Part shown: one piece after another, positions 27,379 through 35,863 of the stretch
Numbering within the stretch: the first letter of the stretch is position 1
Layout: the number at the start of each line of letters is the position of its first letter
Source: Fischerella thermalis PCC 7521
Lineage (GTDB): Bacteria; Cyanobacteriota; Cyanobacteriia; Cyanobacteriales; Nostocaceae
Length of the DNA stretch: 64,000 nt
Direction of reading: 5' to 3'
Assembly (NCBI RefSeq): GCF_000317225.1
Contig: NZ_AJLL01000010.1
Location: 56,958-120,957, forward strand
Notes under the pieces: model-generated
The model's input: only the letters and a program-made list of their open reading frames with translations
What the model was told of the DNA's origin: nothing
Databases searched by the model: none
Translations under genes and position numbers: made by a program

Positions 27379-28533
27379 TCAATTAAAAGGATTAATACAA
27401 CGTGGATCTGGCAATGTTGCTTTTTCTGGTTCTCGTGGAAACCAACCTGCGGTGCGCTTACAAAACTCAACCAGCATCAACATCACCGGTACTTCGATTA
27501 AAACTCCTACCACTGTGGCAAGTGCAGCACCTGAGTTTAAACCAAATAGCATAACAGCAGTAGCAATGGCTACTTCAAAATGATTACTAGCCCCAATTAA
27601 TGCAGCAGGTGCAGCATCTTCATAAGATAAATTCATTTTCAAAGCCGCTACATAACCAATTAGGAAAATGAAATTTGTTTGGATAAATAAAGGTACGGCT
27701 ATTAACAAGATGTGCAAGGGATTGTTAACTATTAATTCTCCCTTGAAGGCAAACAGCAATACTAAAGTCAGTAGTAGGGCGGTAATGGCAACTGGAGTGA
27801 GATACTTTAAAAATTTTCGTTCAAACCACTCTCTACCTTTATATTTTAAAATCCAGTAACGGCTGTACATTCCCGCTACTAACGGTAAGCCTACATAAAT
27901 CACCACTGACAATACAATTGTTTGCCAAGGTACTGTTAAATCATTTGCTGCTAGTAACCATCTACCCAACGGTGCATACAAAAACAACATTGCGAGGGAA
28001 TTCACCGCCACCATCACTAGCGTATGTCCCTGATTACCGTAGGAAAGATATCCCCACATCAGCACCATCGCAGTACAAGGGGCAATTCCTAATAAAATTG
28101 TGCCAGCAATGTAGGAATTCGCTAATGTTACTTCACTACCACGAATGATCTCAGTCCCTGCTATCAAAGGACGAAATAACCATCCTAAGAAAAACTGGGC
28201 AAATGCCACCATTGTAAATGGCTTAATTAACCAGTTCACTACTAAGGTGAGAATAACAGGTTTGGGCGCACGGATGGCATTAGCAGCTTGGGTGAAGTCT
28301 ATCTTCACCATGATGGGGTACATCATGAAAAATAAACAAACTGCAATGGGAATGGATACTTGATACACACTCATTGCATCTAGTGCGATCGCAATCCCCG
28401 GAAATAATCTACCCAGAGCAATTCCTGCCAAAATACACAAAACTACCCAAACTGTGAGGTATTTTTCAAAAAAACTGAGATTACTCCCTGCTTGCACACG
28501 CACTGTACTAGCTTGCGAACGATTTGTTCCCAT
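27379..28533 (-). CDS. acr3: Acr3-family arsenite efflux transporter
   Basis: 384 residues from ATG 28533, 9 nt after a GGAGA site; a GTG nine bases earlier abuts that site and is less likely. About ten membrane helices are present. The Acr3 motif [15 protein letters not shown] carries the conserved cysteine thought to bind As(III), and a second block reads [14 protein letters not shown]. It exports arsenite across the inner membrane driven by the membrane potential or proton gradient. It lies downstream of a broken lipoprotein gene and an ArsR-type palindrome, and upstream of the arsH fragment and arsC. Confidence 0.95.
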   Translation of the reverse strand: MGTNRSQASTVRVQAGSNLSFFEKYLTVWVVLCILAGIALGRLFPGIAIALDAMSVYQVSIPIAVCLFFMMYPIMVKIDFTQAANAIRAPKPVILTLVVNWLIKPFTMVAFAQFFLGWLFRPLIAGTEIIRGSEVTLANSYIAGTILLGIAPCTAMVLMWGYLSYGNQGHTLVMVAVNSLAMLFLYAPLGRWLLAANDLTVPWQTIVLSVVIYVGLPLVAGMYSRYWILKYKGREWFERKFLKYLTPVAITALLLTLVLLFAFKGELIVNNPLHILLIAVPLFIQTNFIFLIGYVAALKMNLSYEDAAPAALIGASNHFEVAIATAVMLFGLNSGAALATVVGVLIEVPVMLMLVEFCKRTAGWFPREPEKATLPDPRCINPFN

Positions 28534-28563
28534 CAGTATCACTCTCCAATAAAGTGCTAATTC

Positions 28564-28766
28564 TTAAAACTTGGCTTGTTTTCTTAACAACTCCCCAATG
28601 CTGAGGTTCATCTCTGCTTCCCCTTCAGAAACTGTTCCTACCTTGCCTCTGGTAAAGTGAACTTTATCGGAGAAGTTGGCGCAGATGTATTGAATTTTGT
28701 CGTGCAACTAGTAGCCAATACCAACATCCCAAGCGCGATCGCTAATTTCTCTCCTGTCGCGCTCAT
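28564..28766 (-). pseudogene. Broken lipoprotein gene (possible phosphate/phosphonate-binding protein)
   Basis: ATG 28766 follows GAGG at good spacing and starts a lipoprotein signal peptide with a LATSC lipobox at Cys21. The frame stops at codon 43 (TAG at 28638-28640). Moving to the next frame just before the stop continues as KVGTVSEGEAEMNLS and ends at 28564. The VGTVSEGE start resembles mature PhnD-like periplasmic binding proteins, which are about 300 residues. I therefore read it as an N-terminal relic carrying a frameshift and a deletion. The family assignment is tentative; the lipobox is clear. Confidence 0.5.
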
Positions 28767-28859
28767 GTTTCACCTCGTAGCTTCTTGTGATAGTTATACT
28801 TCCTATCATTTCAAAAAAAGTTGATTTATCAATGATAACTAGACTACATTTTACAAAAT

Positions 28860-28879
28860 ATATCAATTTTTATTGATAT
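28860..28879. promoter_or_regulatory. Palindromic ArsR-type operator (upstream of the broken lipoprotein gene and acr3)
   Basis: ATATCAAT-N4-ATTGATAT is a perfect 8+8 bp palindrome. It contains ATCAA-N6-TTGAT, the site reported for Synechocystis ArsR as I recall it. It lies 94 bp before the lipoprotein-remnant ATG and about 330 bp before acr3, so it probably controls acr3. Confidence 0.65.
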
Positions 28880-28980
28880 GTTTTGCAGAAAAATTATCAA
28901 ACACAGGCAGTCCCAATGAAAAAACTTCACGAGAACTGCCTCGAACTCGGACACAGGGATGTCCGATTTTCCCCTGTTCC

Positions 28981-29364
28981 CTACTTACAAGCAAACGTTG
29001 CAGAATCTTTCAGAACAGTATAGACTTCCCACTCATCACCATCTGGATCTGTAACCCAAATTTTATCTTGCAAGGCATAGCAGCAAGTTGTGTTGTTTTC
29101 AGACCTGACCGTCAGATTGGCTTGCTGCAAGCGATCGCTTGCTTGTTCAACCTGTGCTGATGACTCCACTTCAATTCCCAAATGGTTCAATTTGCCAGTA
29201 GCTGAAGGATTTTCAAACAACACTAATTTTAAAGGTGGTTCAGCAATTGCAAAGTTAGCGTACCCTGGACGGCGCTTTGCTGGTTCCGTTCCAAATAGTT
29301 TGCTGTAGAAATCCACAGCTGTATCAATGTTACTCACATTTAGCGCTAGTTGCAGACGAGGCAT
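28981..29364 (-). CDS. arsI: ArsI: C-As lyase (VOC/dioxygenase family)
   Basis: 127 residues with the VOC fold. Expected iron ligands are Gln5, His61 (LNHLGIE) and Glu113 (EWEVY). The vicinal cysteine pair Cys94-Cys95 (NTTCCYA) is the trivalent-arsenical site of ArsI and is missing in ordinary VOC proteins. ArsI uses non-haem Fe(II) and O2 to demethylate trivalent methylarsenicals, with a Nostoc enzyme known. The gene has an AAGGAG site and stands divergent from arsR across a palindrome-rich region. Confidence 0.92.
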   Translation of the reverse strand: MPRLQLALNVSNIDTAVDFYSKLFGTEPAKRRPGYANFAIAEPPLKLVLFENPSATGKLNHLGIEVESSAQVEQASDRLQQANLTVRSENNTTCCYALQDKIWVTDPDGDEWEVYTVLKDSATFACK

Positions 29365-29380
29365 AATTCAGTAACTCCTT

Positions 29381-29447
29381 ATATTGATTTGCGTCAATAT
29401 TTATCTATATCAATATACTATTCATGTATATTGATATATGTCAATAT
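29381..29447. promoter_or_regulatory. Compound ArsR operator between arsI and arsR
   Basis: Two copies of ATATTGA-N6-TCAATAT lie at 29381-29400 and 29428-29447. In addition, TATATCAATATAC (29406-29418) and GTATATTGATATA (29426-29438) form a perfect 13-bp inverted repeat with a 7-nt centre. The first site ends 17 bp before the arsI start codon and the second 8 bp before the arsR start codon, so binding could block both genes. Confidence 0.75.
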
Positions 29448-29454
29448 AAAAAGT

Positions 29455-29784
29455 ATGAAGTTATCTAAACCTGTCATATCCTGTTGCTCTCCCTTGCTTA
29501 CTGGTCGTCTCACTCCTGATGAGGCGATGCATCTAGCCTCAATTTTCCGTATCTTGGGCGAACCTGTCCGGTTACAAATGCTGAATTTGATAGCAGCACA
29601 GCCAAATCGAGAGGTTTGTGCTTGTGAGTTAGCTTCCCCGTTAGGAATTTCGCAACCGACAGTGAGTCATCACCTCAAAGTCATGTATGAGGCGGGTTTA
29701 CTGGCAAAAGAGCGACGCCGGAATTTGATCTACTACCGGATTTTGCCAGAGAAGCTAACAGTGTTGCGGGAGGCACTATCTTAA
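29455..29784 (+). CDS. arsR: ArsR-family arsenic-responsive repressor
   Basis: 109 residues from ATG 29455; the longer open frame from 29350 would span the operator and is rejected. The winged helix is complete (ISQPTVSHHLKVM recognition helix, RRRNLIYYRI wing). Candidate As(III) ligands are Cys10 and Cys11 (ISCCSP) at the N-terminus, and Cys58 and Cys60 (REVCACEL). Such repressors leave DNA when As(III) binds. Its position next to the compound operator, divergent from arsI, supports autoregulation. Confidence 0.93.
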   Translation: MKLSKPVISCCSPLLTGRLTPDEAMHLASIFRILGEPVRLQMLNLIAAQPNREVCACELASPLGISQPTVSHHLKVMYEAGLLAKERRRNLIYYRILPEKLTVLREALS

Positions 29785-30140
29785 CAGAAAAAACAAGGCA
29801 GTCCCGATGAAAAAATTTCACCGCCAGGCATGAAAAAACCTCACCCCCTTCCCCTCTCCGCGAGCTCGGAGAGGGGTGTCCTCTCTTGACGGGGTGAGGT
29901 TACTTTCAAGGAGGCAGAAGGCAAGAGAGTTTGACTTGTTTTTTCATTTGTAACGGGTGGTACGCTCTGCCTGTGGGGTTCTAATCTGGGTTCCCTACGA
30001 GAATAAAACTTGACAGAATACTATTTGGCAAGTCAAATTGGCTGGATAAACCAATTTCTAGTTTTATCCTCTCCTTCTCTTCCTCTGCGGTTTTTTATTT
30101 AACTCCTCAAAGTTAGGTCAACAGACCCCTAAGATTGGTC
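29785..30140. other. Convergent spacer with composite inverted repeat
   Basis: About 360 bp between the ends of arsR (+) and the second ArsR gene (-). It holds the large nested inverted repeat described separately, and otherwise no gene. Confidence 0.5.
29837..29901. repeat. Nested inverted repeat (two-arm hairpin)
   Basis: Outer arms AACCTCACCCC/GGGGTGAGGTT (29837-29847 and 29891-29901) are perfect over 11 bp. Inner arms CCCCTCTCCG/CGGAGAGGGG (29851-29860 and 29867-29876) are perfect over 10 bp with a CGAGCT loop. This is a common dispersed repeat style in bacteria and may also terminate arsR. Confidence 0.8.
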
Positions 30141-30455
30141 TTAACAACGACGTGCTGGCAATATCTGCTGCAAACGACTGTAATTTGCTAAATACTCTTC
30201 TAACACAGCGAACTGAGGCAAATTGAGACTGTAATAAATCCAACGTCCTTCCTGACGAGAGAGGACTAAATCTGCTTCCTTGAGAGTCTTGAGGTGAAAG
30301 GATAGCTTGGATTGACTTACCCCCAAAGCATCGCACAAATCACATACACACAGTTCACGATTTCGTAGCAATTCCAACACCTTTATCCGCAATGGTTCGG
30401 ATAAAGCATGAAAGCCAGAAATAATCGTATTAGGGATAGCAGAGGGGGTTTGCAT
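30141..30455 (-). CDS. Second ArsR/SmtB-family regulator
   Basis: 104 residues. Winged helix with the metalloid-site helix NRELCVCDLCDALG (ELCVCDL, Cys35 and Cys37, plus Cys40), which is the classical alpha3 site for As/Sb, and a recognition helix VSQSKLSFHLKTL. It differs clearly from the arsR at 29455, so it is not a recent duplicate. It starts 31 bp after the aminotransferase stop on the same strand, so it might be read with that gene. It may control the ars genes or another target. Confidence 0.9.
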   Translation of the reverse strand: MQTPSAIPNTIISGFHALSEPLRIKVLELLRNRELCVCDLCDALGVSQSKLSFHLKTLKEADLVLSRQEGRWIYYSLNLPQFAVLEEYLANYSRLQQILPARRC

Positions 30456-30486
30456 TAATCACAAGCAGGTTATAGGTATGCCTTTT

Positions 30487-31698
30487 CTATTTTGAACTAG
30501 AAACGACAGCCTCGGCTTGATAACGGATATTAGCTTGTTGGAATCTGCGTAAGACTTCACCTAAGCGATCGCAATCTGCAATTAAACTAATTCGCACGTA
30601 CCCTTCACCACCACTACCAAAAGCATTACCAGGAGTGACAACTACACCAGTTTGTTGTAAAATCCACAAGGCAAAGTCTGTGGAACTCATTCCCTCAGAA
30701 CAAGGAACCCACAAATACATCGTTGCTTTGGTTTTAGGGATATTCCAACCTAATTCTGTCAAACCTTGAATGAGAAAATCACGGCGGGTACGGTAGCGAG
30801 TTTGAACTTCTTGTAAATAAGAATCTGGTAGTTGTAAAGCAGTTTCGGCAGCTGCTTGCAAGGCTGCGAAAATACCGTAATCCAGGTTAGTTTTCAGTGT
30901 CCGCAAACCTTGAATGACATGGCGATTGCCCACCACAAACCCCACACGCCAACCCGCCATATTGTAGGTTTTAGACATAGTGTGGAACTCCACGCCAATA
31001 TCTTTCGCACCAGAAATTTCTAACAAGCTGGTTGGTTGGTAACCATCAAAAGCTAACTCGGCATAACACAAATCATGTACCAAAAGAATTTCGTATTTTC
31101 TGGCAAAGGCAACGATTTCTTCAAAAAATTCGCGAGGTGCAGTTGCGGCGGTGGGGTTGCTGGGGTAATTAAAATAAAGTATTTTTGCCTGTTGAGCAAC
31201 AGTGTCAGGAATTGCTGTCAAATCTATTAACCAATCATTTTCTGGTTTGAGAACCAAACTGTGGACATTTCCCCCAGCAATCACCGGGCCCCGAAAATGA
31301 ACCGGATAGGAGGGTGAAGGTACTAATACCACATCACCGGGATTGATGTATGCCAATGCCAAATGCGCTAATCCTTCCTTGGAACCCAGTAGTGGTAAAG
31401 CTTCGCTGTCTGAATCTAAAACAACTCCATAACGACGTTGATACCAACTAGTGATCGCACGGCGGAAACTTGCAGTCCCTTCAAAAGGAGGATAGCCGTG
31501 ATTACTGGGATTATGCAAAGCAGTGACAGCAGCTTCTATAACTGGCTGCGGTGTTGCGCCATCTGGGTTGCCCATGCCCAAATCAATTAAATCCAGCCCT
31601 TGTTCCCGCGCTTTATTTTTGAGTTCATCCAAACGGGCAAATGGATAGGCTGGTAATTTTTGTATGCGTTCGGCTGGGGCGATCCAATGCAAGTTCAT
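30487..31698 (-). CDS. PLP-dependent aminotransferase, class I/II
   Basis: 403 residues of fold type I. The PLP lysine is in TMSKTYNMAGWRVGF, the substrate-binding aspartate region is ILLVHDLCYAEL and the C-terminal arginine is in EGYVRISL. It belongs to the aspartate/LL-diaminopimelate/alanine aminotransferase group, and cyanobacterial members are usually labelled aspartate aminotransferase or DapL-like. The exact substrate cannot be decided. It is followed closely by the second ArsR gene. Confidence 0.88.
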   Translation of the reverse strand: MNLHWIAPAERIQKLPAYPFARLDELKNKAREQGLDLIDLGMGNPDGATPQPVIEAAVTALHNPSNHGYPPFEGTASFRRAITSWYQRRYGVVLDSDSEALPLLGSKEGLAHLALAYINPGDVVLVPSPSYPVHFRGPVIAGGNVHSLVLKPENDWLIDLTAIPDTVAQQAKILYFNYPSNPTAATAPREFFEEIVAFARKYEILLVHDLCYAELAFDGYQPTSLLEISGAKDIGVEFHTMSKTYNMAGWRVGFVVGNRHVIQGLRTLKTNLDYGIFAALQAAAETALQLPDSYLQEVQTRYRTRRDFLIQGLTELGWNIPKTKATMYLWVPCSEGMSSTDFALWILQQTGVVVTPGNAFGSGGEGYVRISLIADCDRLGEVLRRFQQANIRYQAEAVVSSSK

Positions 31699-31727
31699 TG
31701 ATGTAGTTCCGATGCAGTTAATTGATT

Positions 31728-31797
31728 AGTTAGTGGTTGTTGGTTGTTGGTGGTTAGTGGTTAGTGGTTAGTGGTTAATGGTTAGTGGTTAAGGGTT
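31728..31797. repeat. TTAGTGG heptamer array, imperfect
   Basis: Reiterated TTAGTGG, TTGTTGG and TTAATGG heptamers in the spacer between the aminotransferase and the dehydrogenase, followed by CCCCATCT-type words up to 31871. Confidence 0.6.
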
Positions 31798-31871
31798 ATT
31801 TACTACTCCTCATACTCCTAATACTTCCCCATCTGCCAATCTCCCCATCCCCCATCTCCCCGATCCCCAAT

Positions 31872-33059
31872 TCAGTGTTCAACTTGTTCATTCATTTCTC
31901 TCGTTGAGACACGATGAATAGAGTCTTTGTTATCTACTGGTGCAGTGGTAGAAACCATTGCCGCCATCAATTGCTCCAATGTGACTTTGAACGGCAGCCT
32001 ATGAATGTCAGAATTGGGAGCGAGGGCAATTTCTGCGGCTTTTTGCAACTCGCCCAAAGTGACACAATCCAAGCCTAGATCACTGAATGTCTGCGGCAGT
32101 CCAATTTCGCCATAAAATTTTAATAATTGTTGCCGTGCTGCTGCTGCTAGTTGATTGCCTTGGATCATTTCTTCTAAACGCAGTTGCACTAAAATACCAT
32201 AAGCAACTTTTTCACCGTGAATACTGCCACTTTTGCAAATATGCGTTAAACCATTGTGTACAGCATGAGCGGCGACAGTGCGACATTGAGCGCCACCGAC
32301 ACCACCAATCACCCCAGCTAATAAAACAGTGGCGTCTACGACTTGCTGCCAAACTTCGCTTCCGGGTTGTTGGAGAGCAGCAGCAGACTTTTGCAAGAGG
32401 ATATCTCGCAATACCCGTGCTTGTTGCACAGCGGCAATAATTAAAGTTTGGTCTGAGTTTCCACTACTAACTGAAGCTTCATACCACTTTGCGATCGCAT
32501 CTCCAATACCCGCTACTAGAGTGCGTTGTGGTGCAGTCAGAATCAAATCATAATCAAGAATCAATAAATCAGGACAGCGATCCAACGCCACATCATATAA
32601 AAAAGCCCCCTGTTCAGAATATACGTTGGACAGGGCAGTCCAAGCGGCACAGGTAGCTGCTGAAGTTGGAATTGTTACCACTGGTAAATGTAACTGATGC
32701 GCGAGCAATTTTGCTGTATCCAGCGCTTTTCCGCCACCTATGCCGATAATTACATCAGCTTGATGTTCCTTTGCAGCTTTTCTTAAAGATTTTAAGCTCG
32801 CTTCGCTACAGTCTGGAGTATACTCAGCAAGGGCAAATTGTAACTGCTGATGTTCTAACAGTGGTTGCAGATGGGACTGGATGGCTTTTTGGGTGTGATT
32901 CCCAGTTACAATCAATGGACGATGACCTAGGCGGGTAATTTCGTTGGATACCTGTGTCAAGATTTGAGAGCCACGAATCACTTTTGCTGGCGCTACCGTT
33001 AGCAGCATTAACAAAGCAGGAGTTTGAGTAGACAACTTTTCTGAAAAATGAATAGGCAT
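31872..33059 (-). CDS. Iron-type alcohol/glycerol dehydrogenase family protein
   Basis: 395 residues. The N-terminal NAD-binding half has GIGGGKALDTAK (about 107-118) and TIPTSAATCAAWTA. The C-terminal helical half has metal-ligand candidates: Asp in GIGDAIAKWYEA and two His in AAHAVHNGLTH and SIHGEKVAYG. These match the glycerol dehydrogenase (GldA) side of the family, using a divalent metal and NAD(H). The substrate may be glycerol or another polyol. Confidence 0.85.
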   Translation of the reverse strand: MPIHFSEKLSTQTPALLMLLTVAPAKVIRGSQILTQVSNEITRLGHRPLIVTGNHTQKAIQSHLQPLLEHQQLQFALAEYTPDCSEASLKSLRKAAKEHQADVIIGIGGGKALDTAKLLAHQLHLPVVTIPTSAATCAAWTALSNVYSEQGAFLYDVALDRCPDLLILDYDLILTAPQRTLVAGIGDAIAKWYEASVSSGNSDQTLIIAAVQQARVLRDILLQKSAAALQQPGSEVWQQVVDATVLLAGVIGGVGGAQCRTVAAHAVHNGLTHICKSGSIHGEKVAYGILVQLRLEEMIQGNQLAAAARQQLLKFYGEIGLPQTFSDLGLDCVTLGELQKAAEIALAPNSDIHRLPFKVTLEQLMAAMVSTTAPVDNKDSIHRVSTREMNEQVEH

Positions 33060-33399
33060 ATAACTAATGAATTAACAGTAACATTTCTAGATATTTTGGA
33101 AAACTTTTAAATATAAAACACTGCTCATAATCTTTCAAACTGCCTACTACCGTAAAGGCAGGTTTTACAACCTGCCCTAATTAAAAGTTTTGTAGCAGTT
33201 TTGGTGGGTAGATTAATATCTTAACCAAATAATAATCAATTATGTATTATAAGACACAAAAAAATACCATTTTTAAAGAAGATTCAGCACCGCCTTGGGT
33301 AGACAGTTTGATAGAGGGTATTAGTACCCCACTTGAGTGATGCAAGTTGATGCTTAAAAAATTACACTGTAATAAACACCGCTCCCAAGGAGTAGGAAC
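33060..33399. other. Divergent promoter region with a hairpin
   Basis: 340 bp between divergent genes. It includes the hairpin at 33157-33176 and an AAGGAG ribosome site just before 33400; no further gene is seen. Confidence 0.4.
33157..33176. repeat. Perfect 8-bp hairpin
   Basis: GGCAGGTT-TTAC-AACCTGCC, 8-bp stem with a 4-nt loop, in the divergent spacer. No T-run follows, so a dispersed palindromic repeat is as likely as a terminator. Confidence 0.6.
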
Positions 33400-33888
33400 A
33401 TGCAATTGACAAGTGATAGCGGCAACAGCATACCAAACATATTACAGCCCAAGCTAAATAAACCAGAGTTACAATTAGGTTCCAATGGTGCAGCGGTGGA
33501 GGAGCTACAAAAACTTTTAACTAATTTAAATATTTACACTGGTAAAATTGACGGCATTTTTGAAGAAAATACACAAGAAAGCGTCAAACAATTTCAGCGC
33601 CGAGTTTTTTTGCCAGAAAATGGCATTGTTGACGATAATACTTGGCAAGCATTATACACAGGTAGACCAGTGAATTTACCGGAATTGAAAAAAGGCAGCC
33701 GGGGAGAATTAGTGAAGAAGGTGCAACGTATTCTGAAATCTACTCAAGACTATATAGGCTACGTTGACGGTGAGTTTGGAGAAATTACAGAGTCAGCCGT
33801 GCAAAGCTGGCAAGTACGTAATAATCTCCCTGACACCGGCATTATTGATGAAGCTACTTGGCGAACTTTAAGCCAAATTCCACAATAG
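33400..33888 (+). CDS. Protein with two peptidoglycan-binding (PG_binding_1) domains
   Basis: 162 residues. Two tandem repeats of the three-helix fold (about 25-85 and 95-158), each with LGSNGAAVEELQKLL or KGSRGELVKKVQRIL, then GKIDG/GYVDG and VKQFQRR/VQSWQVR. No signal peptide and no catalytic domain are visible. The protein probably binds cell-wall stems if exported by a route I cannot see. A strong AGGAG site precedes the ATG. Confidence 0.88.
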   Translation: MQLTSDSGNSIPNILQPKLNKPELQLGSNGAAVEELQKLLTNLNIYTGKIDGIFEENTQESVKQFQRRVFLPENGIVDDNTWQALYTGRPVNLPELKKGSRGELVKKVQRILKSTQDYIGYVDGEFGEITESAVQSWQVRNNLPDTGIIDEATWRTLSQIPQ

Positions 33889-33967
33889 ATAGTGGTTGGT
33901 TGTTGGTTGTTGGTTGTTAGTGGTTATTGGTTTATTAACCCATCTCCCTTATCTGCCCATCTTATGA

Positions 33968-34489
33968 TCAGGTATTAGATTTTGGCAGTTGGGCAAATTT
34001 ATCCTGGTAAATGTCGATTGCCATTTGGGGATCTTCACGACTAGCAAGCGATCGCTTGATTTGACCTAAATAAAGTGGTATTGACACTCCTGGTTCCGGA
34101 TGTATGATTGTACGGGCGCGAATAGTCAACTGATTATCACCAGGTCTCCCTAAGCGACCATAAGAGTATAAATCACTGGCTGCTTGACGTAAAGTAGCTT
34201 CTAATTGCGTGGGACTAATCTGAGGGGGGATAGCAATTACAGTTTGTGTTGAACCATTATCGTACACCAAATTGTACCGTACTGCTCCCGGAATGACTGT
34301 GCGTGTTAAAGGTGCTAGGGAAAGAGAAAATAAACCAACTGTCAGCACCAGCATAAAGCCTGTTGTACCCACTAGCCGAAAGCGCAGGCCCCATTTAAAA
34401 ATAAAACCCAAAACTGTCAAAGCAGCAAAGACCAAGGTGGCAATACCTGACCATTGGGCGTATTGGATAAAATCAGCTTGTGAGAACAT
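33968..34489 (-). CDS. ycf51: Ycf51-family protein (DUF2518)
   Basis: 173 residues with two N-terminal membrane helices (about 14-33 and 39-58) and a soluble C-terminal part with the conserved GRLGRPGDNQLTIRARTI block. Ycf51 is conserved in cyanobacteria and some red-algal plastids, and its function is unknown. It lies divergent from the class V aminotransferase-like gene, with a strong hairpin between. Confidence 0.82.
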   Translation of the reverse strand: MFSQADFIQYAQWSGIATLVFAALTVLGFIFKWGLRFRLVGTTGFMLVLTVGLFSLSLAPLTRTVIPGAVRYNLVYDNGSTQTVIAIPPQISPTQLEATLRQAASDLYSYGRLGRPGDNQLTIRARTIIHPEPGVSIPLYLGQIKRSLASREDPQMAIDIYQDKFAQLPKSNT

Positions 34490-34537
34490 AGATATAACTT
34501 CAAAAACTAAGGTAGGAAATCTAAAAGCCTACTAGTT

Positions 34538-34569
34538 ACACCCAGAAATTCTACACAATTTCTGGGTGT
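34538..34569. promoter_or_regulatory. Perfect 13-bp inverted repeat in a divergent promoter region
   Basis: ACACCCAGAAATT-CTACAC-AATTTCTGGGTGT, perfect over 13 bp with a 6-nt loop, 49 bp upstream of ycf51 and 91 bp upstream of the plus-strand gene. Its place between start codons argues for an operator or a small-RNA terminator rather than a gene-end terminator. Confidence 0.6.
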
Positions 34570-34659
34570 TACGTTTGCAGTGAAGTGGAATCGGGAGTGT
34601 GGAAGTGTGGGAGTGTGGGGAGAAAATGACTATTGACCATTGACTATTAACTATTGACT

Positions 34660-35835
34660 ATGAACAGGTTGCATCTTTATCGACAGCAGTTTCCAGCTTT
34701 AGAGAATAAAACTTATTTTAACTACGGTGGTCAAGGCCCGATGCCCCAAGTGGCAATGGATGCGATTACTCAAGCTCAAGTTCATATACAGGAAATCGGG
34801 CCTTTTGGTACTGAGGTAGGTAGTTGGATTGATGAGGAAACAAAAGCTATTAAAGTGGCGATCGCTGCTGAGTTACATGTGCCTCCCGCAACCATTACAA
34901 TTACTGAGAATGTCACCGTTGGTTGCAATATTGCTATGTGGGGTATCGACTGGAACCCAGGAGATCACTTGTTATTAACAGATTGTGAACATCCAGGTAT
35001 TGTGGCTATAGCGCAAGAAATCGGACGCAGATTCGCAGTTGAAGTTACCATTTGTCCTTTGATGGCAACGTTAAATCAGGGTGATCCAGTAGCAGTTATT
35101 GACCAACACTTACGCTCAAATACCCGTTTGCTAGTTTTAAGTCATATCCTCTGGAATACTGGTCAAGTTTTACCACTTGACAAAATATCCAAATTATGCA
35201 TAGATAATCAAACTAGACTTTTAGTAGACGCTGCCCAGTCTGTTGGTTCATTGCCATTAAATTTAACTGAATTAGAGGTAGATTTTTATGCATTCACTGG
35301 TCACAAGTGGTTATGCGGGCCTGGCGGTGTGGGCGGTTTATACGTGCGACCAGAAGTGAGAGATAGTTTAAAACCCACATTTATCGGTTGGCGTAGCATT
35401 ATCACAGACAGTCAAGGTCAGCCTGTAGATTGGCATTCAGACGGAAAACGTTATGAAGTTGCTACTTCTAACTATCCGCTTTACGCAGGGTTGAAGCAAG
35501 CGATCGCTATTCATCAGCAATGGGGAACAGCAGAGGAACGCTATCAGCAAATTTGTAATCACAGCGAATATCTATGGCGACGCTTAGGAGCGCTACCCAA
35601 TATTATTCCTTTGCGCACTTCACCTCCTGAGAGTGGTTTAGTCTCGTTTCAACTAACGCAAAAGACTCCCCAAGCCCATCGACAATTAGTAGAGTTCTTA
35701 CAATCAAGAAAAATATTCACTCGCACAATTGCTGACCCCAGTTGTGTACGTGCTTGCGTCCACTACTTTACACTTGAGTTGGAAATCGACCAACTAATTG
35801 AAGGAATTGAGGAATGGTTAGTGGTTAGTGGTTAG
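34660..35835 (+). CDS. Class V PLP enzyme, cystine/cysteine lyase (C-DES)-like
   Basis: 391 residues from ATG 34660. It opens with QQFPALENKTYFNYGGQGPMP, typical of the cyanobacterial cysteine/cystine C-S-lyase group. The PLP lysine is in FTGHKWLCGPGGVGGLYV and the PLP-aspartate in LLVDAAQSVGS. The fold is that of cysteine desulfurases, but the characteristic mobile-loop cysteine of NifS/SufS is not obvious. C-DES enzymes release sulfane sulfur from cystine and may supply Fe-S assembly. No suf/isc genes are adjacent. Confidence 0.82.
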   Translation: MNRLHLYRQQFPALENKTYFNYGGQGPMPQVAMDAITQAQVHIQEIGPFGTEVGSWIDEETKAIKVAIAAELHVPPATITITENVTVGCNIAMWGIDWNPGDHLLLTDCEHPGIVAIAQEIGRRFAVEVTICPLMATLNQGDPVAVIDQHLRSNTRLLVLSHILWNTGQVLPLDKISKLCIDNQTRLLVDAAQSVGSLPLNLTELEVDFYAFTGHKWLCGPGGVGGLYVRPEVRDSLKPTFIGWRSIITDSQGQPVDWHSDGKRYEVATSNYPLYAGLKQAIAIHQQWGTAEERYQQICNHSEYLWRRLGALPNIIPLRTSPPESGLVSFQLTQKTPQAHRQLVEFLQSRKIFTRTIADPSCVRACVHYFTLELEIDQLIEGIEEWLVVSG

Positions 35836-35863
35836 TGGTTAGTGGTTGTTGGTTAGTGCGTAG

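Noticed and set aside
29350..29454. Longer arsR N-terminus
   Set aside because: Would lie across the palindromic operators and overlap the arsI start; ATG 29455 gives a normal ArsR.
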